A DNA stretch of 64,000 nucleotides, taken from positions 1,922,001 to 1,986,000 of the forward strand of contig NZ_JACHNH010000001.1 of NCBI RefSeq assembly GCF_014205335.1, in the 5' to 3' direction. The stretch comes from Amorphoplanes digitatis. Its GTDB lineage: Bacteria; Actinomycetota; Actinomycetes; Mycobacteriales; Micromonosporaceae. Of this stretch, positions 48,871-58,792 are shown piece after piece (the stretch's first letter is position 1; each line of letters opens with the position of its first letter). The notes under the pieces are model-generated. The model was given only the letters and a program-made list of their open reading frames with translations, made no database searches and was not told where the DNA came from. A program made the position numbers and the translations under genes.

Positions 48871-49578
48871 TCATGCCGCCGGTGCCCGGGCCGCGACCAG
48901 CGTCCGGATCCAGTCGGCGACCGGCGTCGCCGCCCGGTCCCGCACCAGCGAGAGGAACACCGTCGGCAGCTCGCCACGCCGTGCCGCCGCGTCCCGGTCC
49001 ATCACCGAGAGATCGGCGCCGACCAGCGGCGCGAGGTCCGTCTTGTTGATGACCAGCAGGTCCGCGGTGGTGACCCCAGGCCCGCCCTTGCGTGGCACCT
49101 TGTCGCCGCCGGCCACGTCCACCACGAAGATCTGCCGGTCGATCAGACCCTTGCTGAAGGTCGCGGTCAGGTTGTCCCCGCCGCTCTCCACCAGCACCAG
49201 ATCCAGCGGCCCGAGGCTCGCCTCCAGGTCCTCGACCGCGTCCAGGTTCGCGGAGATGTCGTCGCGGATCGCCGTGTGCGGGCAGCAGCCGGTCTCGACC
49301 GCGCGGATCCGTTCGGCCGGCAGCACGCCGTTGCGGAGCAGGAAGTCCGCGTCCTCCGTGGTGTAGATGTCGTTGGTGACGACGGCCAGCCGCAGCTCCG
49401 CGCCGAGCGCCCGGCACAGCGCCGCGACCAGCGCGGTCTTGCCGGAACCGACCGGACCGCCGATGCCGATCCGCAGGGCGCGCGGCGCGTCCGGCAGCGC
49501 CGCGTGCGGGTCGACGCCGGGGTCCGGGTGGGTGTGCGGTACCTCGTCGGGGCCGTGTTCGTGCGGTTCAGGACGCAA
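48871..49578 (-). CDS. ureG: Urease accessory GTPase UreG
   Basis: UreG is the SIMIBI GTPase that delivers nickel to urease during maturation. The 235-residue protein has the P-loop [25 protein letters not shown], the nickel-binding [13 protein letters not shown] and VINKTDLAP (G4). The N-terminus is His-rich ([15 protein letters not shown]), a likely metal store. No ATG or GTG is available before the P-loop; the TTG at 49578 follows GGGAGG and is the best start, overlapping the ureF stop. Confidence 0.92.
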   Translation of the reverse strand: MRPEPHEHGPDEVPHTHPDPGVDPHAALPDAPRALRIGIGGPVGSGKTALVAALCRALGAELRLAVVTNDIYTTEDADFLLRNGVLPAERIRAVETGCCPHTAIRDDISANLDAVEDLEASLGPLDLVLVESGGDNLTATFSKGLIDRQIFVVDVAGGDKVPRKGGPGVTTADLLVINKTDLAPLVGADLSVMDRDAAARRGELPTVFLSLVRDRAATPVADWIRTLVAARAPAA

Positions 49579-50212
49579 AGAGACGCACCTCCCAGTTGGC
49601 GTGTAGCTCGGCGCCGATGTCGAGCAGTGGAGCGCCCGCGGCCGGCAGTTCGTCGACCGGGTCGTGTGCCCGGGCCGCGGCGTCCGCCGCGATCCGGTCG
49701 ATGTCGGCGGCCAGGCGCGCGAGCAGCGCGTGCACCGCATACGGATCGAGGCCGAGCAGCCGGACCGCCGCGCTCGCCGGGCCGGTCACCGCGCCGTGCG
49801 CGGCCGCGACCGCGGCCTGCTGTGGCCCGAGCCCGGCCGCGGCGGCAACCGCGCCGAGCGCCACCGGATGGTGCGGCTCCCGCCCGAGCGCGGGCACGGA
49901 CCACATCGCGCGCCCCGCGCGCAGAAGCGCGCGACCCTGCGCCCGCGAGGCCTTCCGCAGCGCGGGCGACGGCGTCCGTGCGTCCAGGCCCGCATCAAGA
50001 TCAAACCATTCCCCTGTACGCGCACAGGCGCCGGCGGCGAAGGCGGCTGACACCCGGCCCGTGGTTTCCAGCCGGCCGCGCAGGAATCCGCCCAGGTCCG
50101 CGACGTCGCGCACCCGCCCGGCCGCCACGGCCGCCTCGAGCCCGCCGGAGTGCGCGTGCCCACCCGCCGGCAACCGCCCGTCCGCCAGCACCAGCAGCGT
50201 CGCAAGACTCAT
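49568..50212 (-). CDS. ureF: Urease accessory protein UreF
   Basis: UreF acts with UreD and UreG in nickel insertion and gates GTP hydrolysis. The 214-residue helical protein starts [26 protein letters not shown], the UreF hallmark reading (leucine-rich start then GxxSxGxE-like segment). ATG at 50212, 14 bases after the ureC stop. It is Ala-rich and more diverged than UreC or UreG, as is usual for UreF. Confidence 0.88.
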   Translation of the reverse strand: MSLATLLVLADGRLPAGGHAHSGGLEAAVAAGRVRDVADLGGFLRGRLETTGRVSAAFAAGACARTGEWFDLDAGLDARTPSPALRKASRAQGRALLRAGRAMWSVPALGREPHHPVALGAVAAAAGLGPQQAAVAAAHGAVTGPASAAVRLLGLDPYAVHALLARLAADIDRIAADAAARAHDPVDELPAAGAPLLDIGAELHANWEVRLFAS

Positions 50213-50226
50213 GCCGCCACCCCTGC

Positions 50227-51941
<1,715 letters not shown>

Positions 51942-51945
<4 letters not shown>

Positions 51946-52355
51946 CGTGGGCTGCCGTTCGACGGCGGTTCCTCGCCGGCCTGCGTGTCGCCGGGGGCCT
52001 CGGCCTGCGTGTCGCCGGCCTCGCCGGGCGCCGGTTCGGCGGCGGGGTCGAGCGGGCCGCCGGCCAGGCCGCGCAGGCCGGGCACGATCCGGTTGCCGGC
52101 CAGCGGCACCAGGTCGATGTCGCGGGGCAGCCCCGGCTCGAAGCGCACCGAGGTGCCGGCGGGCACGGCCAGCCGGTGGCCCCAGGCGGCCTCCCGGTCG
52201 AAGTCGAGCGCCGCGTTGGACTCGGCGAAGTGGTAGTGCGAGCCGACCTGCACGGGCCGGTCGCCGGTGTTGCGCACCGTCAGCGACAGCACCGGCCGCC
52301 CGGCGTTGATCGTGATGTCGCCGTCGCCGGCGATGATCTCCCCGGGCACGGTCAC
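51942..52355 (-). CDS. ureB: Urease beta subunit UreB
   Basis: UreB is a structural subunit of urease. The 137-residue protein starts [20 protein letters not shown] and has [18 protein letters not shown], the family core. The C-terminal 35 residues are an acidic Pro/Gly/Glu extension with a repeated GDTQA, longer than standard UreB. The GTG overlaps the ureA stop (GTGA) and its own stop overlaps ureC. Confidence 0.93.
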
Positions 52356-52654
52356 GAGATCGGCCCGTGCACGGTGACCAGCTTGGTGCCGTCCGGGAAG
52401 GTGGCCTCGACCTGCACCTCGGCGAGCATCTCCGGCACGCCGTCCATGACGTCCTCGCGGGTGAGCACGCGGCGCCCGGCGTCCATCAGCTCGGCGACGG
52501 TCAGCCCGTCGCGGGCGCCCTCGAGCAGGAAGGCGGTGATGATCGCGGTCGCCTCGGGGTAGTTGAGGCGCAGGCCCCGCTCGCGCCGTCGCCGCGCCAC
52601 GTCGGCCGCGACGTGGATGAGCAGGCGCTCCTGCTCATGCTGGCTGAGGAACAA
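52352..52654 (-). CDS. ureA: Urease gamma subunit UreA
   Basis: UreA is the small structural subunit. The 100-residue product matches the family in length and in [34 protein letters not shown] and VTVHGPI at the end. The TTG at 52654, preceded by AGGGAGG, gives [12 protein letters not shown] and the canonical 100 residues; no ATG is available. It is the first gene of ureABCFGD and has its own GlnR-like box upstream. Confidence 0.93.
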   Translation of the reverse strand: MFLSQHEQERLLIHVAADVARRRRERGLRLNYPEATAIITAFLLEGARDGLTVAELMDAGRRVLTREDVMDGVPEMLAEVQVEATFPDGTKLVTVHGPIS

Positions 52655-52694
52655 GCGAACCTCCCTTGATCGCGTCCGATGCTCGCAGCTCGAG

Positions 52695-52710
52695 GTTTCC
52701 GGCGTGTTAC
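52695..52710 (-). promoter_or_regulatory. GlnR-type box upstream of ureA
   Basis: Read on the minus strand, GTAAC-ACGCCG-GAAAC matches the actinobacterial GlnR half-site pair gTnAC-n6-GaAAC exactly. It lies 41-56 bases before the ureA start and just after the ridA stop. GlnR is the global nitrogen regulator and controls urease genes in other actinomycetes. Confidence 0.6.
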
Positions 52711-52715
52711 CCGTA

Positions 52716-53096
52716 TCAGCCGGTGTAGAGCACGGCGTCGATCTCGATGTCGAAGCCGACGAGCGGCACCGGCAGCGTGGTGCGCACCGGCAGGTGCTCG
52801 CCCTTGATGTACTGCGGGTAGATCTCGTTGAGCTCGGCGAAGTCGGCGAAGTCGCGCAGGTAGACACCGACCCGGACGGCCTGGTCGAGGCTGCTGCCCG
52901 CGGCCTGCGCCACGGCCGCCAGGTTGCGGAACGCGGCGTGCGCCTGCTCGGCGAAGGTGCCCGTCACCCAGGTGCCGTCCGGCCGGGCCGGCACGGCGCC
53001 GGCCAGGTAGATCGTGTCGCCGGCGACGACGGCGTGCGAGTACGGGCCGCCGACGGGCGCGGCCTGGTCGGTGACGATGGCGCGCTTGGGCATCAT
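52716..53096 (-). CDS. RidA family protein (reactive imine deaminase)
   Basis: RidA proteins hydrolyse reactive enamine/imine intermediates made by PLP enzymes such as Ser/Thr dehydratases. The 126-residue product has [17 protein letters not shown], the catalytic Arg in LPVRTTLPV and [11 protein letters not shown]. The ATG at 53096 overlaps the amidohydrolase stop (ATGA); a second ATG follows directly and has better spacing to GGAG. A D-serine-deaminase-like PLP enzyme is encoded nearby, a plausible source of the imine. Confidence 0.88.
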   Translation of the reverse strand: MMPKRAIVTDQAAPVGGPYSHAVVAGDTIYLAGAVPARPDGTWVTGTFAEQAHAAFRNLAAVAQAAGSSLDQAVRVGVYLRDFADFAELNEIYPQYIKGEHLPVRTTLPVPLVGFDIEIDAVLYTG

Positions 53097-54319
53097 GGAC
53101 TCCTGGTGGGTCGGGGAAACTGTTCGGCAAGTCCGTCCGCGCCGACCAGCGGCGCGGTGAGCAGGGCGCGCACGTCGCGTTCGCGCCGGTCGAGGGCGGC
53201 GCGCTGCGCGGGAGTGAGCGGGATCCACGGCGCCGCCGGTGCCGGCAGCCGGGGCACGAGGCGGCGGCCGGCCACGTACGTCGCCTCGTTGACCAGCCGC
53301 AGCGGCGCCTGCCGGACCTGGCGGTGCGCGTCGACGACCTCGAACGGCCCCTCCTCGATCCGGAACACCGCGAGGTCGGCGGGCGCACCGACGTCCAGGG
53401 TGCCGCCGGGCAGGCCCAGCGCGCGGGCGGGGCCGGCCGTCGCGGCGGTGATGACCTCGGTCAGCGGCAGGCCGGCGGCCAGCAGCTTGGCCATCGTCGT
53501 CGGCAGGTCGAAGACCGGGCCGTGCACCGAGCGGGCGTGCAGGTCGGTGGAGACCGTGTCCGGCGCCAGGCCCGCCGCGATCTGCCGCTCCAGCACGTCG
53601 AAGGCGAACCCACCCGAGCCGTGCCCGATGTCGAGCAGCACGCCCCGCTCGCGGGCCGCGTGCACGGCGGGGCCCAGCGGCGCCGCGATGCCGCTGGCGC
53701 AGTGCGTCACGATGTCGCCGGGGCGCAGCAGGTCGAGAACCTCGTCGAGCCCGGGCGGGGCCGTACCGATGTGGACCATGACCGGGATGCCGCAGGCGTC
53801 GCCGACCGCGACGCCGCGGCGCAGCGGCTCGACGCCGTTCGCGCCGACCGTCTCGCGGTCGATGCGGACCTTGACGCCGCGGATCAGCTCGCGGTGCGCC
53901 AGCACCGTCTCGATCGCCAGCCCGGCGTCGCAGGCGGCCAGGTCGCGGCTCTCGCCGGTACGCCCGGCCAGCCCCACCGCGGAGATGTTGAGCAGCACCG
54001 GCACCCGCACGTCCGCACCGGCGACGGCCCGGCACAGGCCGTCCAGGGTGTACGCGCCGGCCGACCCGGCGTCGACCCAGGTGGTGACTCCGGAGTACCA
54101 GGCGATCGGGTCGGGCTCGATGCCCCAGTAGCCGGGCCCGACGTGGGTGTGCAGGTCGATGAGGCCGGGCGTGACAAGCAGCCCGGCGACGTCGACCACG
54201 GCGTGCGCGTCCCGGGCCAGTCCGGCACCGACCGCCGCGATCCGCCCGCCGCTGACGGCGAGGTCCGCCCGCCCCGCGCCGAAGACGTCGCCGCCGGTCA
54301 GCAGCAGGTCGTAGGCCAT
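53093..54319 (-). CDS. Amidohydrolase/deacetylase family metal-dependent hydrolase
   Basis: The 408-residue protein is a TIM-barrel amidohydrolase with the metal-binding IDLHTHVGPGYWG, a lysine likely carbamylated in GVKVRIDRETVG, His ligands in MVHIGTAPP and THCASGIA, and the Asp in STDLHARSVHG. This set resembles the EF_0837/AHA_3915-type deacetylases and D-aminoacylase/dihydroorotase relatives; N-acyl-amino acids or N-acyl sugars are possible substrates. The ATG at 54319 lies 45 bases from a broken transposase gene. It is the first gene of a run with ridA and probably the urease genes. Confidence 0.8.
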   Translation of the reverse strand: MAYDLLLTGGDVFGAGRADLAVSGGRIAAVGAGLARDAHAVVDVAGLLVTPGLIDLHTHVGPGYWGIEPDPIAWYSGVTTWVDAGSAGAYTLDGLCRAVAGADVRVPVLLNISAVGLAGRTGESRDLAACDAGLAIETVLAHRELIRGVKVRIDRETVGANGVEPLRRGVAVGDACGIPVMVHIGTAPPGLDEVLDLLRPGDIVTHCASGIAAPLGPAVHAARERGVLLDIGHGSGGFAFDVLERQIAAGLAPDTVSTDLHARSVHGPVFDLPTTMAKLLAAGLPLTEVITAATAGPARALGLPGGTLDVGAPADLAVFRIEEGPFEVVDAHRQVRQAPLRLVNEATYVAGRRLVPRLPAPAAPWIPLTPAQRAALDRRERDVRALLTAPLVGADGLAEQFPRPTRSP

Positions 54320-54363
54320 GTGCCCGCGTCCTGCCCGGGCCCGCCGATCACCCTCGCCGAGGG

Positions 54364-54846
54364 CACGGTGACCGAGGACGGATCGGATGGCAGCGGACGC
54401 GACCAGCGGACCTCCACGTCTCCGATCTTCGGCAGACGCAGCCGGCCGTTGTCCAGGACCTTGAACCTGCTGTTCCTGGTGAACCGGATGGCCTGCCGGT
54501 TGTTCTTGCGCGACCGGTACCGGGGCGGGGCCACCTTGCGGCCCTTGCGCTTGCCCGAGATGGAGGCGAAGAAGTTGCGGTAGGCGGTGTTCAGGTCGGC
54601 CAGGGCCTGCTGCAACACCGCCGCCGACACCTCGCCCAGCCAGGCACGCTCCTCGGTGGCCTTCGCCCCAGTGATCAGCCGCCGGGACAGTTCGGCATCG
54701 GAGATGTACTTCTCGCCTGCCTCCCGCGCCGTCTGGCGCAGGCGCAGCCCGTCGTTGAACACGACCCGCGCACACCCGAACGCCTCCGCCAGCTCGATCT
54801 GCTGGCCCGGCGTCGGATACACCCGAGGGTTGTACCGCAGCTGCAC
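54364..54846 (-). pseudogene. tnpB: Truncated tnpB (IS200/IS605 OrfB), N-terminal part only
   Basis: About 160 residues match the N-terminus of TnpB/OrfB: QLRYNPRVYPTPGQQ, GCARVVFNDGLRLRQ, FFASISGKRKGRKVAPPRYR and RFKVLDNGRLRLPKIG, ending at DPSSVTV. Homology stops near 54364 and the frame runs 21 unrelated codons to a stop at 54298. The RuvC-like catalytic half and zinc finger are missing, so no nuclease is made. The break lies just upstream of the amidohydrolase start, suggesting a deletion. Confidence 0.85.
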
Positions 54847-54854
54847 AAAGAGCA

Positions 54855-54911
54855 CCGTACACGGACTTCGAGACGAAACTGATCGAGTACAACCACGTCC
54901 ACCTGCCCTGA
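54855..54911 (+). pseudogene. tnpA: Remnant of tnpA (Y1/HUH transposase) of the same element
   Basis: A short plus-strand frame reads YTDFETKLIEYNHVHLP then stop. It resembles the DFEAELVEFNGE-DHVHLLV region of IS200-type TnpA, including the HVH metal-binding motif, but with an internal deletion and no catalytic tyrosine. It lies divergent to and next to the tnpB fragment, the order seen in IS605-like elements. Confidence 0.5.
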
Positions 54912-54949
54912 ACCACCCGCCGATGACGGCCACGGCCCGGCTGATCAAC

Positions 54950-54990
54950 TAGCCACAGGGGAGTTTCCTCCTCGGCCTGAAGCCGGAGCA
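54950..54990. mobile_element. Possible end of the IS200/IS605 remnant
   Basis: The AGGGGAGTTTCCTCC stretch followed by the imperfect hairpin CTCGGC-CTGAA-GCCGGAG resembles the subterminal palindromes of actinomycete IS605-family elements. The assignment rests on resemblance and on the adjacent tnpA/tnpB pieces. Confidence 0.35.
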
Positions 54991-55052
54991 CCGGCCCGCA
55001 TTCAGGTAGCGTGCGCGAGGGCTGCATCGTGGTCAACTCCGAGGGGAACGAC

Positions 55053-56219
55053 ATGACCGTCAACATCCCGGACGAGCTTATCGACTGGCGGGCCAAGGGC
55101 TTCTGGCTGCCCTCGGGCGAGGTGAGGGTGCGCGACTTCGCCGCCGCCCGGCACTCGCTCTTCGACGGCTCCTTCACCTGGCCGCTGCTGGTGGTCCGGG
55201 AATCGGCGGTGCGGGCGAACATCGCGACGATGGCCGCGTACGCGGACCGGCACGGGTTCTCATTCGCGCCGCACGCCAAGACGACGATGGCGCCGACGCT
55301 GCTGGAGGCGCAGCTGGCGGCGGGTGCGTGGGCGCTGACCGTGGCGACGGCGAGCCAGGCCCTGGTGCTGCGCCGGCTCGGCGTACCGCGGGTGCTGATC
55401 GCCAACGAGGTGCTCGACGCCACCGCGCTGCGCTGGCTGGCCGGCGAGTCGGCCCGGGGCTGGGAGGTCTTCGTGCAGGTCGACTCGGTGGCGGCGGTCG
55501 AGGCGGTCGCGGCCGCGGGCGGGCTGCCGGTGCTTGTAGAGCTCGGTCACGCGGGCGGGCGCACCGGCTGCCGTACGGTCGAGGAGGCGTTGACCGTCGC
55601 CCGCGCGGCGGCCGCGGCTCCCGGGGTAGTGCCGGTCGGGGTCACCGCCTACGAGGGCGCGCTGCCGGACGCCGCCGCGGTCGACGACTTCCTCGCCACG
55701 CTCGTCGCGGCGGCGCGGGCGATGGCCGGCCTGCTGCCCGCCGAGGTGATCGTCTCGGCCGGCGGGAGCGCGTGGTTCGACCGCGTGATCAAGGCGCTGG
55801 AGGGGCAGTGGCTCGACGGGCACCGGGTCCGGGCGGTGCTGCGCAGCGGCGCCTCGGTCACCCACGACGACGGCTTCTACTCCGAGCGGACGCCGTTCCA
55901 CCGGGTGCCGGGCGAGGGCGCGCTCGCCGCGGCGCTGGAGTTGTGGGCGCAGGTGCTGTCCACGCCGGAGCCCGGGCTGGCGATCGTCGGGATGGGCAAG
56001 CGGGACGCGCCGTTCGACGAGGGCCTGCCGACGGCCGAGGGGTTCACCGTGACCCGGCTCAACGACCATCACGCGTACGTGACCGGCGGCGCGCCCGCCG
56101 TGGGTGACCTCATCCGGTTCGGGCTGTCGCACCCCTGCACCGCGTTCGACAAGTGGCGGTTCATCCCGGTCGTCGACGACGCCGACGTGGTCGTCGACGT
56201 GCTGCACACCTATCTCTGA
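55053..56219 (+). CDS. D-serine deaminase-like/D-threonine aldolase-like PLP enzyme (fold type III)
   Basis: The 388-residue cytosolic enzyme has the PLP lysine in FAPHAKTTMAP, the GHAGGRTGCR segment, and a C-terminal SHPCTAFDKWRFIPVVDD with the His and Cys that bind zinc in the D-serine dehydratase/D-threonine aldolase family. It probably acts on a D-amino acid or a D-hydroxy amino acid, giving a keto acid and ammonia or an aldehyde and glycine. The ATG at 55053 follows GAGGGG; an in-frame start at 55011 has none. The GH20 gene follows 10 bases later, and the RidA-amidohydrolase pair lies divergently. Confidence 0.82.
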   Translation: MTVNIPDELIDWRAKGFWLPSGEVRVRDFAAARHSLFDGSFTWPLLVVRESAVRANIATMAAYADRHGFSFAPHAKTTMAPTLLEAQLAAGAWALTVATASQALVLRRLGVPRVLIANEVLDATALRWLAGESARGWEVFVQVDSVAAVEAVAAAGGLPVLVELGHAGGRTGCRTVEEALTVARAAAAAPGVVPVGVTAYEGALPDAAAVDDFLATLVAAARAMAGLLPAEVIVSAGGSAWFDRVIKALEGQWLDGHRVRAVLRSGASVTHDDGFYSERTPFHRVPGEGALAAALELWAQVLSTPEPGLAIVGMGKRDAPFDEGLPTAEGFTVTRLNDHHAYVTGGAPAVGDLIRFGLSHPCTAFDKWRFIPVVDDADVVVDVLHTYL

Positions 56220-56229
56220 GCGAGGCGAT

Positions 56230-57795
56230 GTGATCCCCCGTCCCGCGTCGGTCGTGTACCGCGACGGCGGCTTCGCGCTGCCCGGCGCGGCGCCGCTGTT
56301 CGCCGAGCCGGGGCTGGAGGGCGTCGCCGCCTGGCTGAGCGGCCTGATCCCGGCCGGCGGCATCGCACTGCGGCTCGCCGCCGACCTGCCGCCGGAGGGC
56401 TACGTCCTGGACGTCGGCCGGCGGGGTGTCGACATCCGGGGTGGCTCACCGGCCGGCGTGTTCTACGGCGCGCAGACGCTGCGGCAGCTCCTGCCCGCGG
56501 CGACGCTGCGGGCCGGTACCGGCGGCGGCCCGCCGGTGGTGCCGGCGGTCCGGATCGAGGACGCGCCGCGGTTCGCCTGGCGCGGGGTGCTGCTCGACGT
56601 GGCACGGCACTTCATGCCGGTCGCCGGCGTGCTGCGCTTCATCGACCTGGCCGCCTTCCACAAGCTGAACGTGCTGCACCTGCACCTGACCGACGACCAG
56701 GGCTGGCGGGTCGAGGTGCCCGGATGGCCGCGGCTCACCTCGGTCGGTGCCTGGCGCGCGGCGTCGATGCGGGGCTCGCGGATGCACGGCCTCTATGACG
56801 CGAGCCCGCACGGCGGCTTCTACACCACCGAGGACCTGCGGAGGATCGTCGCGTACGCGGCCGAGCGGCACGTCACCGTCGTGCCCGAGATCGACATGCC
56901 CGGGCACATGCAGGCCGCCATCGCCGCGTACCCGGAGCTCGGCAGCGGCCCGGCCCGCGAGGTCCGGACGTCCTGGGGGATCTCGCCGCACGTGCTGAAC
57001 CTGCGCGACGAGACGCTGGACTTCTGCCGGGCGGTTCTCGACCACGTCTGCACGATCTTCGACAGTGAGCTGATCGGCATCGGCGGCGACGAGTGCCCGT
57101 CCGTCGAGTGGGACGGCCCGGACGCCCGCGAGCGGATCGCGGCGGAGGGCCTGTCCGGGCCGGCCGGCCTGCAGGCCTGGTTCACCGCCCGGATGGCCGA
57201 GCACCTGGCGCTGCGGTGCCGCCGGGTGTACGGCTGGGACGAGATCCTCGCGGGCGGCGCGCCCGCCGGCGCCACCATCGCCGCCTGGCGCGGCACCGAG
57301 CCGGCCGTGCTCGCCGCCCGCGCCGGCCACGACGTGGTGTCCTGCCCGGACACCTCGGTCTACCTCGACTACCGCCAGTCCGACGACCCGGGCGAGCCGA
57401 CCCCGGTCGGCACCCTGCTGACCGTCGACGACGTGTACGCGTTCGAGCCGGTACCGCCCGGGCTGACGGCGGCGGAGGAGGAGCGGATCATCGGCGCGCA
57501 GGCGAACGTCTGGACCGAGCACATGGAGTCGCCGCGCCGGGTCGACTACCAGACCTATCCGCGGCTGTGCGCGTTCGCCGAGGTGACCTGGGGCCCGCGG
57601 CGGCGCGACCTCGCGGACTTCGGCGCCCGGCTGGGTCCGCATCTCGAACGCCTCGACGCGCTCGGGGTCAACTACCGGCCGCCGTCCGGCCCGCGTCCCG
57701 GCGACGCCCGCCCGGGCGCGCCGGGTCACCCCCGGGACCTGGCCGACCGGCTCGCCCAGGTGCGCGCGATGACGGCGGACCTGGGCCGCCCTTGA
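56230..57795 (+). CDS. GH20 beta-N-acetylhexosaminidase, probably cytoplasmic
   Basis: The 521-residue enzyme has the GH20 small N-terminal domain (about 1-100) and a TIM barrel with GVLLDVARHFMP, LHLHLTDDQGWRVEVPGWP, VPEIDMPGHMQA and the catalytic Asp-Glu pair in GIGGDECPS. It hydrolyses terminal N-acetylhexosamine by substrate-assisted catalysis. No signal peptide is present, so it would act on imported oligosaccharides. The GTG at 56230 follows CGAGG. Co-transcription with the PLP enzyme and proximity of an amidohydrolase suggest catabolism of an amino sugar or peptidoglycan/chitin fragment. Confidence 0.88.
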   Translation: MIPRPASVVYRDGGFALPGAAPLFAEPGLEGVAAWLSGLIPAGGIALRLAADLPPEGYVLDVGRRGVDIRGGSPAGVFYGAQTLRQLLPAATLRAGTGGGPPVVPAVRIEDAPRFAWRGVLLDVARHFMPVAGVLRFIDLAAFHKLNVLHLHLTDDQGWRVEVPGWPRLTSVGAWRAASMRGSRMHGLYDASPHGGFYTTEDLRRIVAYAAERHVTVVPEIDMPGHMQAAIAAYPELGSGPAREVRTSWGISPHVLNLRDETLDFCRAVLDHVCTIFDSELIGIGGDECPSVEWDGPDARERIAAEGLSGPAGLQAWFTARMAEHLALRCRRVYGWDEILAGGAPAGATIAAWRGTEPAVLAARAGHDVVSCPDTSVYLDYRQSDDPGEPTPVGTLLTVDDVYAFEPVPPGLTAAEEERIIGAQANVWTEHMESPRRVDYQTYPRLCAFAEVTWGPRRRDLADFGARLGPHLERLDALGVNYRPPSGPRPGDARPGAPGHPRDLADRLAQVRAMTADLGRP

Positions 57796-57866
57796 CGCCG
57801 GGAGCGGGCGCCTGATCGGATGATCGGCAGCGTCGCAGTGCGCCCGGCGAGCAGGAAGCCGCGGGC

Positions 57867-58361
57867 ATGGAGGCGCCGGACCGTTGGACCGATGTGCACG
57901 AGACCTCCGGCGAGTACGCCCGCCTCCTGGCGTACGGGAATCAAATGATCGAGATTCACGTCGATCTGCGCGACCGGCTGGCCGACCTGCGCGAGGGTGT
58001 CGTCGCGGAGCGTGACCTTCCCGCGCACTGCCTGTCGTTCTGCGCCGCGGTGACCCGCCACCACACCGGCGAGGACGCCACGGTGTTCCCCGAGCTCGAG
58101 CGGCGCCATCCCGAGCTGCGGGAGTTCCTGGCCGGGCTGGTCCGCGACCATCGGGTGATCGCGCATCTGCTCGCCGGCGTGAGCGCGGCGGCGGAGCGGC
58201 TGAGCGGCGAGGACGACCGCGAACGGGTGACCTGGATCCGGCGCGAGCTGGACGGGCTCGCGGCGATCCTGGAGACCCATTTCATCGGCGAGGAGAAGCG
58301 GCTCGTGGCCGTCCTGAACGCCATCGACCCGTCCGTGGGATTGACCGGTCTCGCCGGGTAG
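57867..58361 (+). CDS. Hemerythrin HHE cation-binding domain protein
   Basis: The 164-residue all-helical protein has iron ligands in the hemerythrin pattern: IEIHVDLRDRL (His), TRHHTGEDATVFPELE (His, Glu), VRDHRVIAHLL (His) and ETHFIGEEKRL (His, Glu). Single-domain members bind a di-iron site and are linked to oxygen or nitric-oxide sensing and redox stress. ATG start, 71 bases after the GH20 gene. No other domain is attached. Confidence 0.85.
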   Translation: MEAPDRWTDVHETSGEYARLLAYGNQMIEIHVDLRDRLADLREGVVAERDLPAHCLSFCAAVTRHHTGEDATVFPELERRHPELREFLAGLVRDHRVIAHLLAGVSAAAERLSGEDDRERVTWIRRELDGLAAILETHFIGEEKRLVAVLNAIDPSVGLTGLAG

Positions 58362-58363
58362 AC

Positions 58364-58407
58364 CGTAGAGTTTCGATAGCACTCAGTGCTTCGAACATTG
58401 CTCTACG
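58364..58407. promoter_or_regulatory. Long dyad upstream of a two-gene membrane/coiled-coil unit
   Basis: CGTAGAG (58364-58370) pairs with CTCTACG (58401-58407). Inside it, TTCGA-T-AGCACT (58372-58383) mirrors AGTGCT-TCGAA (58385-58395) with one bulged base around a single C. It begins three bases after the hemerythrin stop and ends 19 bases before the next start. It can be a terminator, an attenuator or an operator. Confidence 0.6.
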
Positions 58408-58426
58408 TGACTAGGTGGGGGTCCGT

Positions 58427-58792
58427 GTGAGTGCTTCGGAACTACGGGACCAGACGCTCAAGCGCCAGCGGGAGCTGGCCGCCCGGCACGCGGTGCTGAG
58501 CCGCCTCACGCCGGAACAGGAACGCCACGCCGACCAGCTCGTCCGGGTCTTCGACGCGACGAACGACCTCATCGCGGTGCTCGACCGGGTCGACGCCCGG
58601 TCCGCGCGCCGCCGGATGCTGGCGGCCATCGCGCTGCTCGGCCTGGTCGTGGCGGTCGCCGCCGTGGTCGCCGCCGGCTACCTGCCCGAGTACGCGCTGA
58701 TCGGCGCGCTGGCGCTGCTCGTCGCGGCGGTCGTCGTCTGGATCGGCGCCCGCGGCCGAGCGCCGAGCGGCCGGCCGGAGGGTGCGGCGTGA
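58427..58792 (+). CDS. Small protein with two membrane helices, unknown function
   Basis: The 121-residue product has a helical, charged N-terminal half (ELRDQTLKRQRELAARHAVL, LTPEQERHADQLVRVFDATND) and two C-terminal membrane helices (about 65-85 and 88-105) with a basic tail. I do not recognise the family. The GTG at 58427 follows GGTGGGGG. Its stop overlaps the next gene (GTGA), so the two proteins are made together and may form one complex, the membrane protein anchoring the coiled-coil partner. Confidence 0.7.
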   Translation: MSASELRDQTLKRQRELAARHAVLSRLTPEQERHADQLVRVFDATNDLIAVLDRVDARSARRRMLAAIALLGLVVAVAAVVAAGYLPEYALIGALALLVAAVVVWIGARGRAPSGRPEGAA

